Part shown: one piece after another, positions 34,159 to 43,417 of the stretch
Layout: each line of letters opens with the position of its first letter
How positions within the stretch are numbered: the stretch's first letter is position 1
Origin: an uncultured Muribaculaceae bacterium
GTDB lineage: Bacteria; Bacteroidota; Bacteroidia; Bacteroidales; Muribaculaceae
Length of the DNA: 64,000 nucleotides
NCBI GenBank assembly: GCA_944321715.1
Contig: CALUMJ010000006.1
Location: 1 to 64,000, forward strand
Direction of reading: 5' to 3'
Program-made: the position numbers and the translations under genes
The notes under the pieces: model-generated
Told to the model about the DNA's origin: nothing
The model's input: only the letters and a program-made list of their open reading frames with translations
Databases searched by the model: none

Positions 34159-35979
34159 TTATTTCACAGGTACCGGCAACTGCGACTTCACGCCATCAAC
34201 TACATTGATAATGTAATCTCCGAGTTTCTCGCATTCGCCGATAATGTCCATGTAGAATATGCCCTCTTGGTAGGGATAGATTTTCTGGTTGATGTTCTCG
34301 ATATTCTCCGACCTGATGGTATTGCGGAAATTGTTGATTTCTCGCTCCTTATTGTAGCAGTCGGCCAATGATTTCTCACCCACGTTGTCGGCATCCATTT
34401 CACGTACCACCACAAGCATGTTCTCGATAGCCTCGGACACATAGCGGAACATGGCTTCGATGTTATGCTCCACAGTGTCGTTCAACGACACTTTTGCCTC
34501 GTGCTGGCGCGACATAGTGTGAGCCAGCCTGTTGCAACTGTCGGCCATGCTCTCTATTTCGCCGACAATGGTGAGCATCGCAGCGATGCGTATCTTGCTT
34601 TCATAGCTCAATCGGCTATCTACCACACGGTTAAGATAATTGGCTATCTCGATTTCCATGCGGTCGGAAATTGCTTCATACTTGCCGATGCGCGAATACA
34701 GCGTGTTGAACTCCTCGGTATCGGGAGTGGTGTGCTGCAACTGTTTCACCATTTCGAACATTCGTTTCACGCGCTCGGCATACACGGTAATCTCGTGCTG
34801 CGCTTGCGATATGTTCAGTTCGCCGGCAGTGAGCATTCCGCTCGAAATATACTTGAGCTGGAATTCATCATCCTCCTTGTGCTTGGGTTTGATAACCCAG
34901 TCGGCGATTTTCACAAAGTATTTCGTGAACCATATCATCAATAACACATTGACTATGTTAAACGCTGTGTGGAAAATCGACAGGCCAAACGACACGGCGA
35001 GCTGCAAGTGAGCTATCTGCGCTTTCATAGCGGCATCACCACCTCCCGAGATTGCCAACTGATGCGCGGCAGGGTCGGTAGCTTGCAGATTGTCGAGATA
35101 CGACATCAACCCGTGCGGGTCGCCAAGCCCGGCAGCCTTGGTAATATCCACATTCATCGCCACAAACGGATAAAACAAGACCAATGCCCACACCGTGCCG
35201 AAACAATTGAACATCACATGCCCCAACGCAGCTTTCCTTGCCGCCGTGTTGCCCCCGAGCGAAGCGATGACAGGCGTAATAGTCGTGCCGATGTTGCTGC
35301 CAAGCACCATAGCACATGCTATGTCGAATTGAATCCACCCCTTGGAACACATCACAAGTATGATGGCGAAAGCCGCCGATGACGACTGTATAACCATCGT
35401 CAGCACACAACCTACTATAAGGAAGATAATGATTGACAAGAAACCCATCGACGTGTATTCGACAAGGAAGCCGAACACCTCGGGGTTGGCTTGCAAGTCG
35501 GGCACATTCTCGTTGATAAATTCAAGCCCCATGAAAAGCATGGCAAAGCCTATAAGGCACTCGGCAGTGGACTTGTAACTGCTCTTGCTCGCAAACAAGA
35601 ACGGAATGGAAATGCCTATCAGCGGCAGCGTGAATGCCGTTATATCGACTTTGAAGCCAAAGAGGGTAATGAGCCACGACGTTGCCGTAGTGCCGACATT
35701 TGCACCCATGATTACCGCCATCGAATCGGCAAGCGACATCAACCCGGCATTGACAAAACTCACCACCATTACCGTCGATGCCGACGAGCTTTGAATAAGT
35801 GCTGTGATGAGAATCCCAGTGAACAATCCCGTGAAACGGTTCTTGGTCATTGCCGACAAAATAGAGCGCATGCGGTCGCCTGCGACCTTCTGCAACCCTT
35901 CGCTCATCACTTTCATTCCATACAGGAACAACCCCACCGCACCAAGCAGTGTCAGGAAATCAAGGAAAGAATAATCCAT
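34159..35979 (-). CDS. Na/Pi cotransporter family protein with PhoU-like tail
   Basis: 606 residues from MDYSFLDFLTLLGAVGLFLYG; upstream extension of the frame to 36171 is rejected as it crosses the neighbouring promoter. Two repeated Na/Pi cotransporter units show the QSSSAS (about 70-75) and QSSSAAF signatures with GANVGTT and GSNIGTT. The C-terminal 200 residues form a PhoU-like helical domain. It probably imports phosphate with sodium, or regulates it. The promoter region is shared back-to-back with the RelA/SpoT gene. Confidence 0.9.
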   Translation of the reverse strand: MDYSFLDFLTLLGAVGLFLYGMKVMSEGLQKVAGDRMRSILSAMTKNRFTGLFTGILITALIQSSSASTVMVVSFVNAGLMSLADSMAVIMGANVGTTATSWLITLFGFKVDITAFTLPLIGISIPFLFASKSSYKSTAECLIGFAMLFMGLEFINENVPDLQANPEVFGFLVEYTSMGFLSIIIFLIVGCVLTMVIQSSSAAFAIILVMCSKGWIQFDIACAMVLGSNIGTTITPVIASLGGNTAARKAALGHVMFNCFGTVWALVLFYPFVAMNVDITKAAGLGDPHGLMSYLDNLQATDPAAHQLAISGGGDAAMKAQIAHLQLAVSFGLSIFHTAFNIVNVLLMIWFTKYFVKIADWVIKPKHKEDDEFQLKYISSGMLTAGELNISQAQHEITVYAERVKRMFEMVKQLQHTTPDTEEFNTLYSRIGKYEAISDRMEIEIANYLNRVVDSRLSYESKIRIAAMLTIVGEIESMADSCNRLAHTMSRQHEAKVSLNDTVEHNIEAMFRYVSEAIENMLVVVREMDADNVGEKSLADCYNKEREINNFRNTIRSENIENINQKIYPYQEGIFYMDIIGECEKLGDYIINVVDGVKSQLPVPVK

Positions 35980-36112
35980 AACAAAAAATACAATTCTGAA
36001 AATACCGTTTATCCATGCACCACAGAAACCGCGCCATGATACATATTGGCACAAAATTAAAACTTTTTTACATACCAGCAAATTCCTGACACATAAAATA
36101 ATGCAGCAGCGC

Positions 36113-36226
36113 AATTTGTTTTTGCGCTCGCCTTGCATTATCTTTCGATAAGACAGGCGGCGGCTCGGCAATGCAAAAAATCAGCGAGCTGTTTTTTGCA
36201 ATTGCGCTCGCCTTGCACTATCTTTG
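36113..36226 (+). promoter_or_regulatory. tandem terminator/promoter cassette upstream of the RelA/SpoT gene
   Basis: Two promoter cores in tandem: TTTG 36115-36118 plus 20 bp plus TATCTTTC (36139-36146), and TTTG 36195-36198 plus 20 bp plus TATCTTTG (36219-36226). Between them lies AAAAAATCAGCGAGCTGTTTTTTG (36175-36198), a compact bidirectional terminator whose T-run supplies the second -33 box. Shared blocks with 3346-3441 and 15722-15780. Confidence 0.75.
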
Positions 36227-36266
36227 CCGTGTAATCATTTTTGCTATTATTAAAAACTAAACGACT

Positions 36267-38168
36267 ATGGATAACAACCAGCAATGCAACACCGAAGAGT
36301 GCTATGCACAAAAAATCCAGGAAAGTGCCAACCACTTGTTTGCAACCATGGCAAAACGTGTATCGCCCGAAGACTTGGCACGTGTACACGAAGCATACGA
36401 ATTGGCAGCCAAGGCTCATAGCAAACAACGCCGTAAAACTGGCGAACCCTACATCATACATCCAGTGGCTGTAGCCCGCATTATAGCCGAGGAACTCGAA
36501 TTGGGCGCAAACCCCGTCATTGCGGCACTATTGCACGACGTGGTGGAGGACACCGACTTCACAATCGATGACATACGCGCACGCTTCGGCGACGACGTGG
36601 CATTCTTAGTGGGGGTCGTCACCAAACAGAAAAAGGATAAATATGACTTCTCTCAGCAGGTTGACAATTTCAGGCAAATCCTCGCTTCAGTGCAATTCGA
36701 CATTCGCGCCATACTCATAAAGCTCGCCGACCGCTTGCACAACATGCGCACACTCGACAGTATGCGCCCCGACAAGCAGATGAAAATAGCCGGCGAAACC
36801 GACTACTTCTATGCCCCGCTTGCCAACCGTCTGGGATTATACCATGTGAAAAGCGAGCTCGAAAACCTGTCGTTCCGTTACCGTTGCCCGCGCGAATATG
36901 CCGCCCTCGATGCAAGGCTGCAAAAAGAGAAAGCCGAGAAAGACGCATCAATCAAGGCATTCTGCGACAAGGTGCAACAATTGCTTGCCGATGCCGGCAT
37001 AAGCGTGAGAATAGAAATAAGATACCGCACGCTGTACAGTATATGGCGCAAAATGCAGTCGTCGGAATGCGACTTCCAGCATATCGACGACAAGCATTAC
37101 ACCCGCATCATCTACAACACCGAGGGCATCGAACAGGAAAAGTGGATGAGCTTGCGCATATACTCGGTACTCACCGACTCGTTCAAGGAACGCCCAGGGA
37201 GCGTGGCCAACTACATCAACGCCCCAAAAGAGAATGGATACCAGAGTTTCCACGTCAAGTTGCTCAATGCACAGGGTGTGTGGGAAGAGGTGCATATCTC
37301 GTCGGAACGAATGACGCGCAACTCGCGGCTGGGCTGCGCCGCCGAGCGCACCGAAGAAAATGTGAAATCGTGGCTCGAAAAGTTCAAGGCTGTTTTGCAA
37401 GATGTGGCATACCACAACAAAGAGATGGAATACATGGACGGTGTGACGGCATCGTTTTACAACGACGATATAATGGTGTTCACGCCAAAGGGGCAGAGCG
37501 TAATACTGCCAAAGGGTGCCACTGCCCTCGATTTTGCATACGAAATACTCAACAACGACGGGCAACACGCAATATATGCACGCATCAATGGCAAACTCGC
37601 ATCGGTGATAACAGTGTTGCACCGTGGCGACTGTGTGGAAATAGGCACCGACAAGAATGCCACTCCCGACCCCGACTGGATAGCGCATGTGCTCACTTAC
37701 AGGGCAAAACGTAACTTGCGTGCCTACATAGCATTACAACCTACTGCCGAGTACAAGCGCTGCACGCAGTGCCATCCACTGCCGGGCGACGAGGTTATCG
37801 GCTTCAAGGCTGCCGACGGCACAATCACAATGCACAAGCGCAATTGCCACGAGGCAATAAGGCTTGCCTCGCAATATGGCGACTCGATTGTTTCGGTAAA
37901 CTTTGAGGAAAACAACTCACTACTATACCCGGTGAGCATTCACATTCGCGGCATCGACCGCTACCACCTGCTCCGCGACATAATCGACTGCATTACCGAA
38001 AAACAAAACTTGTCAATCACCAAGCTCGCCACAGCCACCATCGACCACATTGTCGAATGCACCATTGATTTCCCGGTACACTCGGCCGGTGAATTGCAGG
38101 AGGCAATAAACTCGATAGCTGAAATCCCCAACGTAGATGAAGTTTACCGCACAAGCCTCGACCAATAA
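36267..38168 (+). CDS. RelA/SpoT-family (p)ppGpp synthetase/hydrolase
   Basis: 633 residues. The HD hydrolase domain has His65, HD 90-91 (LLHDVVED) and Asp155 (KLADRLHNMRTL), all intact. The synthetase domain (about 240-360) keeps YSIWRKM, Asp275 and Arg280 in HIDDKHYTRII, NGYQSFH and Glu341 in EVHISS; the usual EVQIRT is changed to EVHISS. A TGS domain (about 400-465) and an ACT-like C-terminus (about 560-630) follow. Probably a (p)ppGpp hydrolase with doubtful or altered synthetase activity. Monocistronic, driven by the tandem promoter cassette. Confidence 0.9.
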   Translation: MDNNQQCNTEECYAQKIQESANHLFATMAKRVSPEDLARVHEAYELAAKAHSKQRRKTGEPYIIHPVAVARIIAEELELGANPVIAALLHDVVEDTDFTIDDIRARFGDDVAFLVGVVTKQKKDKYDFSQQVDNFRQILASVQFDIRAILIKLADRLHNMRTLDSMRPDKQMKIAGETDYFYAPLANRLGLYHVKSELENLSFRYRCPREYAALDARLQKEKAEKDASIKAFCDKVQQLLADAGISVRIEIRYRTLYSIWRKMQSSECDFQHIDDKHYTRIIYNTEGIEQEKWMSLRIYSVLTDSFKERPGSVANYINAPKENGYQSFHVKLLNAQGVWEEVHISSERMTRNSRLGCAAERTEENVKSWLEKFKAVLQDVAYHNKEMEYMDGVTASFYNDDIMVFTPKGQSVILPKGATALDFAYEILNNDGQHAIYARINGKLASVITVLHRGDCVEIGTDKNATPDPDWIAHVLTYRAKRNLRAYIALQPTAEYKRCTQCHPLPGDEVIGFKAADGTITMHKRNCHEAIRLASQYGDSIVSVNFEENNSLLYPVSIHIRGIDRYHLLRDIIDCITEKQNLSITKLATATIDHIVECTIDFPVHSAGELQEAINSIAEIPNVDEVYRTSLDQ

Positions 38169-38183
38169 CAGGAGTCTAATGGC

Positions 38184-38825
38184 CTACCACTCCAAGCCAG
38201 CCGTGACACCTATGGAATGGAGCGATATGCCATTGTAACGATTGTGGTAGTAATAGTCGTCATATCCATAGTAGCGTTGGGAAATGAGGCCATAATTAAT
38301 GCCGATGTTGAATGCCGATTTTGTTCCTAATGCCATGCGCACCCCTATGCTGCAACTGAGATAAAAACTTACATCATTGTCGATAATACCGTCGTCGATG
38401 GTAATGTAAGAATCGTTCACAAGAAACGACACTCCTGCCTTGCAATCGAAAAATGCCGACACTGCCCGTCCGCCCATATAACGAAAATCGAGGAAAAGCG
38501 GCACCATATAGGCGTTGTCCGACAAGTCCATGCCTTCTTCCCACCGTGTGTCGTCGTGGTCGGTATCGGTATTCAGTATGTCGATACCGGCACCTATGCC
38601 GGCAAAAATATTGCCGTTGGTCACGCCGTGCGACGTAGTGACTTCAATCTTGTTGGCCTGGTAATGCCCCACACCGGCATTATAGCCAGCCTCGACAAAC
38701 CCCTTGTAGGTATATAGCGACAACGACTGCTGCGCTTGTGCAAATTGCAGCAAGTCGGAAAACTGGGCGTGCATCGACACCACGCACGACACTGCCAATA
38801 ATAACGTCAAAAGTGGTTTTTTCAT
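38184..38825 (-). CDS. outer-membrane beta-barrel protein
   Basis: 213 residues with a signal peptide (MKKPLLTLLLAVSCVVSMHA). Alternating-residue strands such as GFVEAGYNAGVGHY, FLDFRYMGGRAVSAFFDC and a C-terminal IGVTAGLEW ending in Trp fit a small 8-stranded porin-like barrel. Function unknown. It converges with the RelA/SpoT gene and is 21 nt downstream of the dihydroorotase gene. Confidence 0.75.
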   Translation of the reverse strand: MKKPLLTLLLAVSCVVSMHAQFSDLLQFAQAQQSLSLYTYKGFVEAGYNAGVGHYQANKIEVTTSHGVTNGNIFAGIGAGIDILNTDTDHDDTRWEEGMDLSDNAYMVPLFLDFRYMGGRAVSAFFDCKAGVSFLVNDSYITIDDGIIDNDVSFYLSCSIGVRMALGTKSAFNIGINYGLISQRYYGYDDYYYHNRYNGISLHSIGVTAGLEW

Positions 38826-38846
38826 AATATCTTATATTTAAAATCA

Positions 38847-40196
38847 TCAACTGAAACGCAAACGTTGCCCCTGTGGGGCTTCGGCGGCAAACTTCCCGTC
38901 GGCATACACCACGGTGCCATTCACCATGGTCATGGCAACACGATTGTGGAACGTCACACCCATGAACGGCGACCACCCACAGCGTGAAACCACATTATCC
39001 TCAGTCACCGTGAACGCATCGCCCGGCCGCACCACGGCAATGTCGGCATGGTAGCCACGGCGCAAGAATCCTCGCCGGTCTATGCGGTAAAGCCTTGCCG
39101 GTGCGTGGCACATTTTGTCAACCACTTGTTCGACAGTGAAGATGCCCTCGGCAGCCATCTCAAGCATCGCCACAAGCGAGAATTGCACAAGCGGCATACC
39201 CGAAGCAGCTTTAAGGCAACTGCCCTGCTTTTCGGTCCACAAGTGTGGGGCATGGTCGGTGGCGACAATATCGATGCGGCCGTCACGCAATGCCTTGCGC
39301 AATGCCTCGCGGTCGGCAGCCGATTTCACGGCAGGATTGCACTTTATCATATTGCCAAGCCGTGCATAATCCTCGTCGCAGAACCACAAGTGATGCACAC
39401 ACACCTCGGCGGTGATGCGCTTGCGCTCCAATGGTGCCACATCATCGAAAAGCGGCAATTCACGCGCCGTGGAAAGGTGCAGCACATGCAGCCGCGTGCC
39501 ATAGCGCGTGGCTCGTTCCACGGCACGGCTTGTCGATACATAACAAGCCTCGGCATCGCGTATGAGCGGATGGAACTGCACAGGCAAATCCTCGCCGCGC
39601 TCGGCCACATACCGCGCCCGGTTGGCGGCAATGGTGGCCTCGTCCTCTGAGTGCACGGCAATCAACGCCGGCACCTCGGCAAACAGGCGGTGTAGCGCAA
39701 CGGGGTCGTTGACAAGCATGTTGCCAGTCGAGCTGCCAAGAAACGCCTTCACGCCGCACGTCTTGGAATAGTCCACATCAAGCAGCGTGTCGATATTGTC
39801 GTTGGTCGCCCCTATGAAGAAACTGTAATTTGCCATCGACACCTCGGCGGCACGGGCATACTTGGCTTCGAGCGCATCAATGGTAGTAGTAGGCGGCAAC
39901 ACGTTTGGCATGTCCATGTACGAAGTCACCCCACCTGCCACAGCAGCTCGCGACTCGGTGGCAATATCGCCCTTGTGGGTCAATCCGGGGTCGCGGAAGT
40001 GTACTTGGTCGTCGATGACACCGGGCAACACCCAGCACCCCTGCAAGTCCATAACGTCGCCGCACGACCGCAACGTCGCTTCGTCGGGCCGTCCTTCCGA
40101 TACGTCGGCAATCATTCCGTCCTCGACAACTATATAACCTTTGATACGCTTGTTCTCGTTTATTATAGTGCCGTTATGTAACAACATTCTTTTCAT
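38847..40196 (-). CDS. pyrC: dihydroorotase
   Basis: 449 residues, amidohydrolase fold. The metal site DDQVHFRDPG, GGVTSYMDMPN, HSEDEATIA, HLSTARE and ATDHAPH motifs are those of type I (class I) dihydroorotases. It converts carbamoyl-aspartate to dihydroorotate in pyrimidine synthesis. ATG overlaps the stop of the upstream glycosyltransferase by 4 nt. Confidence 0.93.
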   Translation of the reverse strand: MKRMLLHNGTIINENKRIKGYIVVEDGMIADVSEGRPDEATLRSCGDVMDLQGCWVLPGVIDDQVHFRDPGLTHKGDIATESRAAVAGGVTSYMDMPNVLPPTTTIDALEAKYARAAEVSMANYSFFIGATNDNIDTLLDVDYSKTCGVKAFLGSSTGNMLVNDPVALHRLFAEVPALIAVHSEDEATIAANRARYVAERGEDLPVQFHPLIRDAEACYVSTSRAVERATRYGTRLHVLHLSTARELPLFDDVAPLERKRITAEVCVHHLWFCDEDYARLGNMIKCNPAVKSAADREALRKALRDGRIDIVATDHAPHLWTEKQGSCLKAASGMPLVQFSLVAMLEMAAEGIFTVEQVVDKMCHAPARLYRIDRRGFLRRGYHADIAVVRPGDAFTVTEDNVVSRCGWSPFMGVTFHNRVAMTMVNGTVVYADGKFAAEAPQGQRLRFS

Positions 40197-40963
40197 CGTG
40201 GTAGCGGTTTACGTTTAAACTTCGGGTCAAACCAACTTGATATTTTCAACTGTATGACCCCGAAAAGTGCTTCGCCAAAGATGCCGGTGTTCATCTTGCT
40301 CGTTCCAAGCACGCGGTTGACAAATATGATGGGCACTTCGACGAGCTTGAAACCGAGCTTGCTCGCGGTGAACTTCATTTCAATCTGGAACGCATAGCCC
40401 TTGAAGTGGATTTTGTCGAGGTCGATTGTCGCAAGCACACGGCGGTGGTAACACACAAAACCTGCCGTGGTGTCGCGCACGTGCATTCCCGTCACAAGCC
40501 TGACGTATGCGCTGGCATAATACGACATCATCACACGCCCCATGGGCCAATTCACGACATTCACGCCAGTTATGTAACGCGAACCAATGGCTACATCGGC
40601 ACCGCCTGTGGCACAAGCCTCTCGCAACTTCGGCAGGTCGTCGGGATTGTGGCTGAAATCGGCATCCATCTCGATTATATAATCATACCCACGGGCAAGG
40701 CCCCACTTGAAGCCCATGATGTAGGCCGTGCCTAACCCCAACTTTCCTTCACGCTCAAGCAGGTGCAACCGCCCGCTGTGCAGCTGTTGCCGCTCTTTCA
40801 CTATTTGCGCCGTTCCGTCGGGCGAATTGTCGTCGATGACAAGGATGTCGAAACCATATTCCAACCCGAATACGGCCTCGATTATATTGGCGATATTTTC
40901 TTTTTCATTATAGGTCGGTATAATCACCAAGCTATCCGACCCGCGTCCATTTTCTGACATCAA
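40193..40963 (-). CDS. polyprenol-phosphate mannosyl/glycosyl transferase (GT2)
   Basis: 256 residues. GT2 fold: VIIPTYNEKENI, DDNSPDGT, the DAD metal motif in EMDADFSHNP, and the ITGVNVVNWPMGR segment typical of dolichol-phosphate-mannose-synthase-like enzymes. No C-terminal TM pair, so the catalytic domain alone. It likely charges undecaprenyl phosphate with mannose for surface glycosylation. Co-transcribed with pyrC, an arrangement common in Bacteroidales. Confidence 0.88.
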   Translation of the reverse strand: MMSENGRGSDSLVIIPTYNEKENIANIIEAVFGLEYGFDILVIDDNSPDGTAQIVKERQQLHSGRLHLLEREGKLGLGTAYIMGFKWGLARGYDYIIEMDADFSHNPDDLPKLREACATGGADVAIGSRYITGVNVVNWPMGRVMMSYYASAYVRLVTGMHVRDTTAGFVCYHRRVLATIDLDKIHFKGYAFQIEMKFTASKLGFKLVEVPIIFVNRVLGTSKMNTGIFGEALFGVIQLKISSWFDPKFKRKPLPR

Positions 40964-41129
40964 AATGATATTTTATCGGCTTGACACTACAAAAATAATC
41001 TATTTTACCTGCATTCTAAAGCAAACGCCAAAATTAATTGCACATTGCGCCACCGCCAAAAGAGATGCAATAGTCTAATGGAGCCATAGACAAGAAAAAA
41101 TGACAAATATGGTAATTTTACCTTGAAAA

Positions 41130-41161
41130 TTTGCACTTTGCCATTTCTTGTTGTATATTTG
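41130..41161 (+). promoter_or_regulatory. consensus promoter of the 41198 gene set
   Basis: TTTG (41130-41133), 20 bp, TATATTTG (41154-41161), a perfect Bacteroidales promoter, 36 nt before the ATG at 41198. Confidence 0.8.
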
Positions 41162-41197
41162 CAACAAGAATACAAAACTACATAATCAACAAATACC

Positions 41198-41647
41198 ATG
41201 AAAAACTCAACTACACAGATGGCCGAGGAGCGTCGGCATCTCACTCGGCTGCGCAACAAGGAACTGCTACACGACTACCGGCAAGCATTGCGCGAAGCAT
41301 ACGACAACAACTTGTCAATCAATCGCCGTGAACTCGTCAAGCGGGTGCTACTAAACGGCCGACCACACTACTATGTGAATTTCGACCATGCCTACAACGT
41401 AATAATGCACATCAACAGCAAAAACGAAGTGGCGAAAAAGACAAAGTTAAAACAGGAGATGTGGCGCGAAATATACCGAAAGGTCAAAGCCGAGCAAGAA
41501 CGGCACCCAACACTGTCGCTGAGCGCGGCTCTCACACGCGTGCTTGCATCCGAAAGGGCTTCGAGATACTACATTTCGGAAGATTATGCCTATAAATATC
41601 TTTACCATGTGTGCCGTGAAAGTCGCAAAGTGCATGATTGCAATTAG
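41198..41647 (+). CDS. hypothetical protein with internal duplication
   Basis: 149 residues, basic and helical. Two related halves can be seen: RELVKRVLLNGRPHYYVNFD, then HAYNVIMHI (about 44-72), and LTRVLASERASRYYISEDYA, then YKYLYHV (about 110-137). The repeated pattern YY(V/I)xxDxAYxxxxH may be a small DNA-binding unit. No known family. It is driven by a strong promoter and leads a set of overlapping small genes. Confidence 0.65.
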   Translation: MKNSTTQMAEERRHLTRLRNKELLHDYRQALREAYDNNLSINRRELVKRVLLNGRPHYYVNFDHAYNVIMHINSKNEVAKKTKLKQEMWREIYRKVKAEQERHPTLSLSAALTRVLASERASRYYISEDYAYKYLYHVCRESRKVHDCN

Positions 41648-42071
41648 TTGTGCAGCGGCATTGCTATCATGCCATCCTACATTCCACAGCACCGATGCCA
41701 CGGCTGCATACGCACTGACCGACAGTATGGCGGCCACGGCAATAGCCCAGAGCCTGACCGCCATCGACAACAACCTGACGGTGGAAATCGACGAATGGCT
41801 CGTCATGCCCGGCCATGACACATCATCGGCCAAAACGACACATACGGCCATCGCTTATCGCCACGTCACGGCCAAGCGCAACGGCAGCATGTCATCGGCC
41901 ACTGCCGACAGCTCTGCCATCTTCCACAGCGGCAACCGTTCGGGCGAAACATCAACCATCGAGGAGAAGCAGCGGCATTCGCCGTTTGGCAATTTACCCT
42001 ATTGGTTGCTTTCGGCCATCATACTTACCGCAATAGTTTACATCACCACAAAAATAATATCCAAGAAATGA
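41607..42071 (+). CDS. small lipoprotein with C-terminal TM helix
   Basis: About 154 residues if started at 41607. ISCAAALLSC gives a lipobox-like cysteine near residue 22. The middle is Ser/Thr/Ala-rich with a short charged stretch, and the end carries a TM helix (LPYWLLSAIILTAIVYITT) and a lysine tail. The reading frame overlaps the previous gene by about 40 nt, so translation may be coupled; the exact start is uncertain (41586, 41607 or 41634). Confidence 0.5.
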   Translation: MCAVKVAKCMIAISCAAALLSCHPTFHSTDATAAYALTDSMAATAIAQSLTAIDNNLTVEIDEWLVMPGHDTSSAKTTHTAIAYRHVTAKRNGSMSSATADSSAIFHSGNRSGETSTIEEKQRHSPFGNLPYWLLSAIILTAIVYITTKIISKK

Positions 42072-42514
42072 ACACACCCACAAAGACCATCACAATAGGA
42101 ATCGACTACACACAAATAGCCAAAGCCGTCATGGCCGAAATAGCCATGGCAATAGCCGGACGCACTACCGAAGCCGCACTGCCGTTCACCCGATGCCGAA
42201 TGCAAGAATTGGCAATTGCCAAATCGCAAACGGCTTGCATGGCAATATGCTCAACACTATCGGGATATATAGCTGGATACACTGCCGACAGCGACGGCAT
42301 GGAAATCGACATCATGCTGCCCGCGACTATGACCGAAACCGAAGCCCACATCGTAGCATCGCGCATCGAAGAAGCCATCACGGCACGAGTCGTGGCCGAA
42401 TTCATCGCTTCTATCCCCGACTTTGCTCGTGAAGCACAGCAATCCCAAGCATACGCGCGGCATGCCACGTCGTCGCTGAAACAGCTACTTTGCAAATTTA
42501 CCGTCAAAGCATGA
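42068..42514 (+). CDS. hypothetical alanine-rich protein
   Basis: 148 residues from an ATG overlapping the previous stop (ATGA). Ala/Ile/Thr-rich, with ITIGIDYTQIAKAVMAEIA at the start and a helical remainder. No motif recognised. Third gene of the 41198 set. Confidence 0.55.
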   Translation: MNTPTKTITIGIDYTQIAKAVMAEIAMAIAGRTTEAALPFTRCRMQELAIAKSQTACMAICSTLSGYIAGYTADSDGMEIDIMLPATMTETEAHIVASRIEEAITARVVAEFIASIPDFAREAQQSQAYARHATSSLKQLLCKFTVKA

Positions 42515-42728
42515 CCACGGCAATGAGCGACACAAATATCGATGCAAAAATGGCACACACAAATGCCCAACTCAATTTGCTATGCGGCTCGCCTTGAGGA
42601 ACTGCAGTGTCATGGCGCATTTCCCTCCCTTTTCCAAGAGAACGCCTACACTTGGCTATCATGACCACCCACAAAATGATGACCATAGCCAACGAAAACA
42701 ACAAAACTGGCAATACTAACCCTTTCAT
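42504..42728 (-). CDS. small two-TM protein
   Basis: 74 residues from MKGLVLPVLLFSLAMVIILW. Two TM helices (about 3-24 and 52-73) with a polar, basic loop between. It converges with and slightly overlaps the previous gene. No family recognised; plausible but unproven gene. Confidence 0.4.
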   Translation of the reverse strand: MKGLVLPVLLFSLAMVIILWVVMIAKCRRSLGKGREMRHDTAVPQGEPHSKLSWAFVCAIFASIFVSLIAVVML

Positions 42729-42969
42729 AAATACCAAACATTTTAAATTATCGACATAATTCGCCCATGGCATTAACAGTTTTCATGACAACAATGGCAC
42801 ACGACACGTGCCTTGCTATACATTAAGAAAAAAAGATAAGTCTGCTTAAAACTTTATTTATTCATACTATTGGAGCGAAAACTCTCACAAAGATATTATT
42901 TTTTAATTTAAAAACAATGCAAAGCCACAAATTTTAACTTTAAAAAGCACATCACTTTCAATGTAGAAT
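42729..42969. other. AT-rich spacer
   Basis: AT-rich DNA without a reading frame of note, leading into family B repeat copy 2. Nothing else seen. Confidence 0.4.
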
Positions 42970-43139
42970 GTGTATCAAAATGCAGATACGCGATATTTTG
43001 TAGGGACGCACGGCTCGTGCGTCCGCTGCGCAATCAGGTGAATATTTTATTGATTTACAGACGGTTAATTAAGTCTTGCGGCACTCGGACGCACGAGCCG
43101 TGCGTCCCTACGAGGTGGGTCATGCCAATTTTGATACAC
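42970..43139. repeat. repeat family B copy 2
   Basis: GTGTATCAAAAT (42970-42981) and ATTTTGATACAC (43128-43139) are the ends. TAGGGACGCACGGCTCGTGC near 43001 and its inverse near 43110 are the inner arms. The segment between the arms (GCTGCGCAATCAGG... CGGTTAAT.AAGTCTTGCGG) matches the right half of the copy at 32912. Confidence 0.8.
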
Positions 43140-43178
43140 CCTCGTTACCGCCACAGTGCAAGGGCGGCGAAGCCGCCC

Positions 43179-43417
43179 AACTCTCATGTAACCGGCGGTG
43201 ACAAGCCCCAACGGGGCGCAGGAACCGTCGGGTATGGCATCTATCATTAACGGGCCTCAAGGAGGTCCAACGTGCCACCACAAGACTCATGTTGCCATAT
43301 CTGTGCCGGTTCGCAATGGAGCTTCGTTCGACCTCTTTGAGGCCGGTTCGCTGGTACACCCTTTCCGACGGTTCCTGCGCCCCGTTGGGGCTTGTCACCG
43401 CCGGTTACATGAGAGTT
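43179..43417. repeat. 239-bp nested inverted repeat
   Basis: A 53-nt arm at 43179-43231 (AACTCTCATGTAACC... to CGTCGG) is repeated inverted at 43365-43417. Within, GGGCCTCAAGGAGGTCCAACG pairs imperfectly with CGTTCGACCTCTTTGAGGCC. Small GGCGGCGAAGCCGCC and GGACGGCTTCGCCGTCC hairpins flank both ends. No coding capacity. Confidence 0.7.

Noticed and set aside
35980..36171. N-terminal extension of the Na/Pi cotransporter
   Set aside because: It crosses the promoter cassette of the divergent gene and lacks sense; the signature start is at 35979.
43017..43250. Reading frames that look like shadows of a tRNA gene (GTRTHEPCVPTRW)
   Set aside because: They arise from the family B palindromes; no cloverleaf can be drawn at this site.
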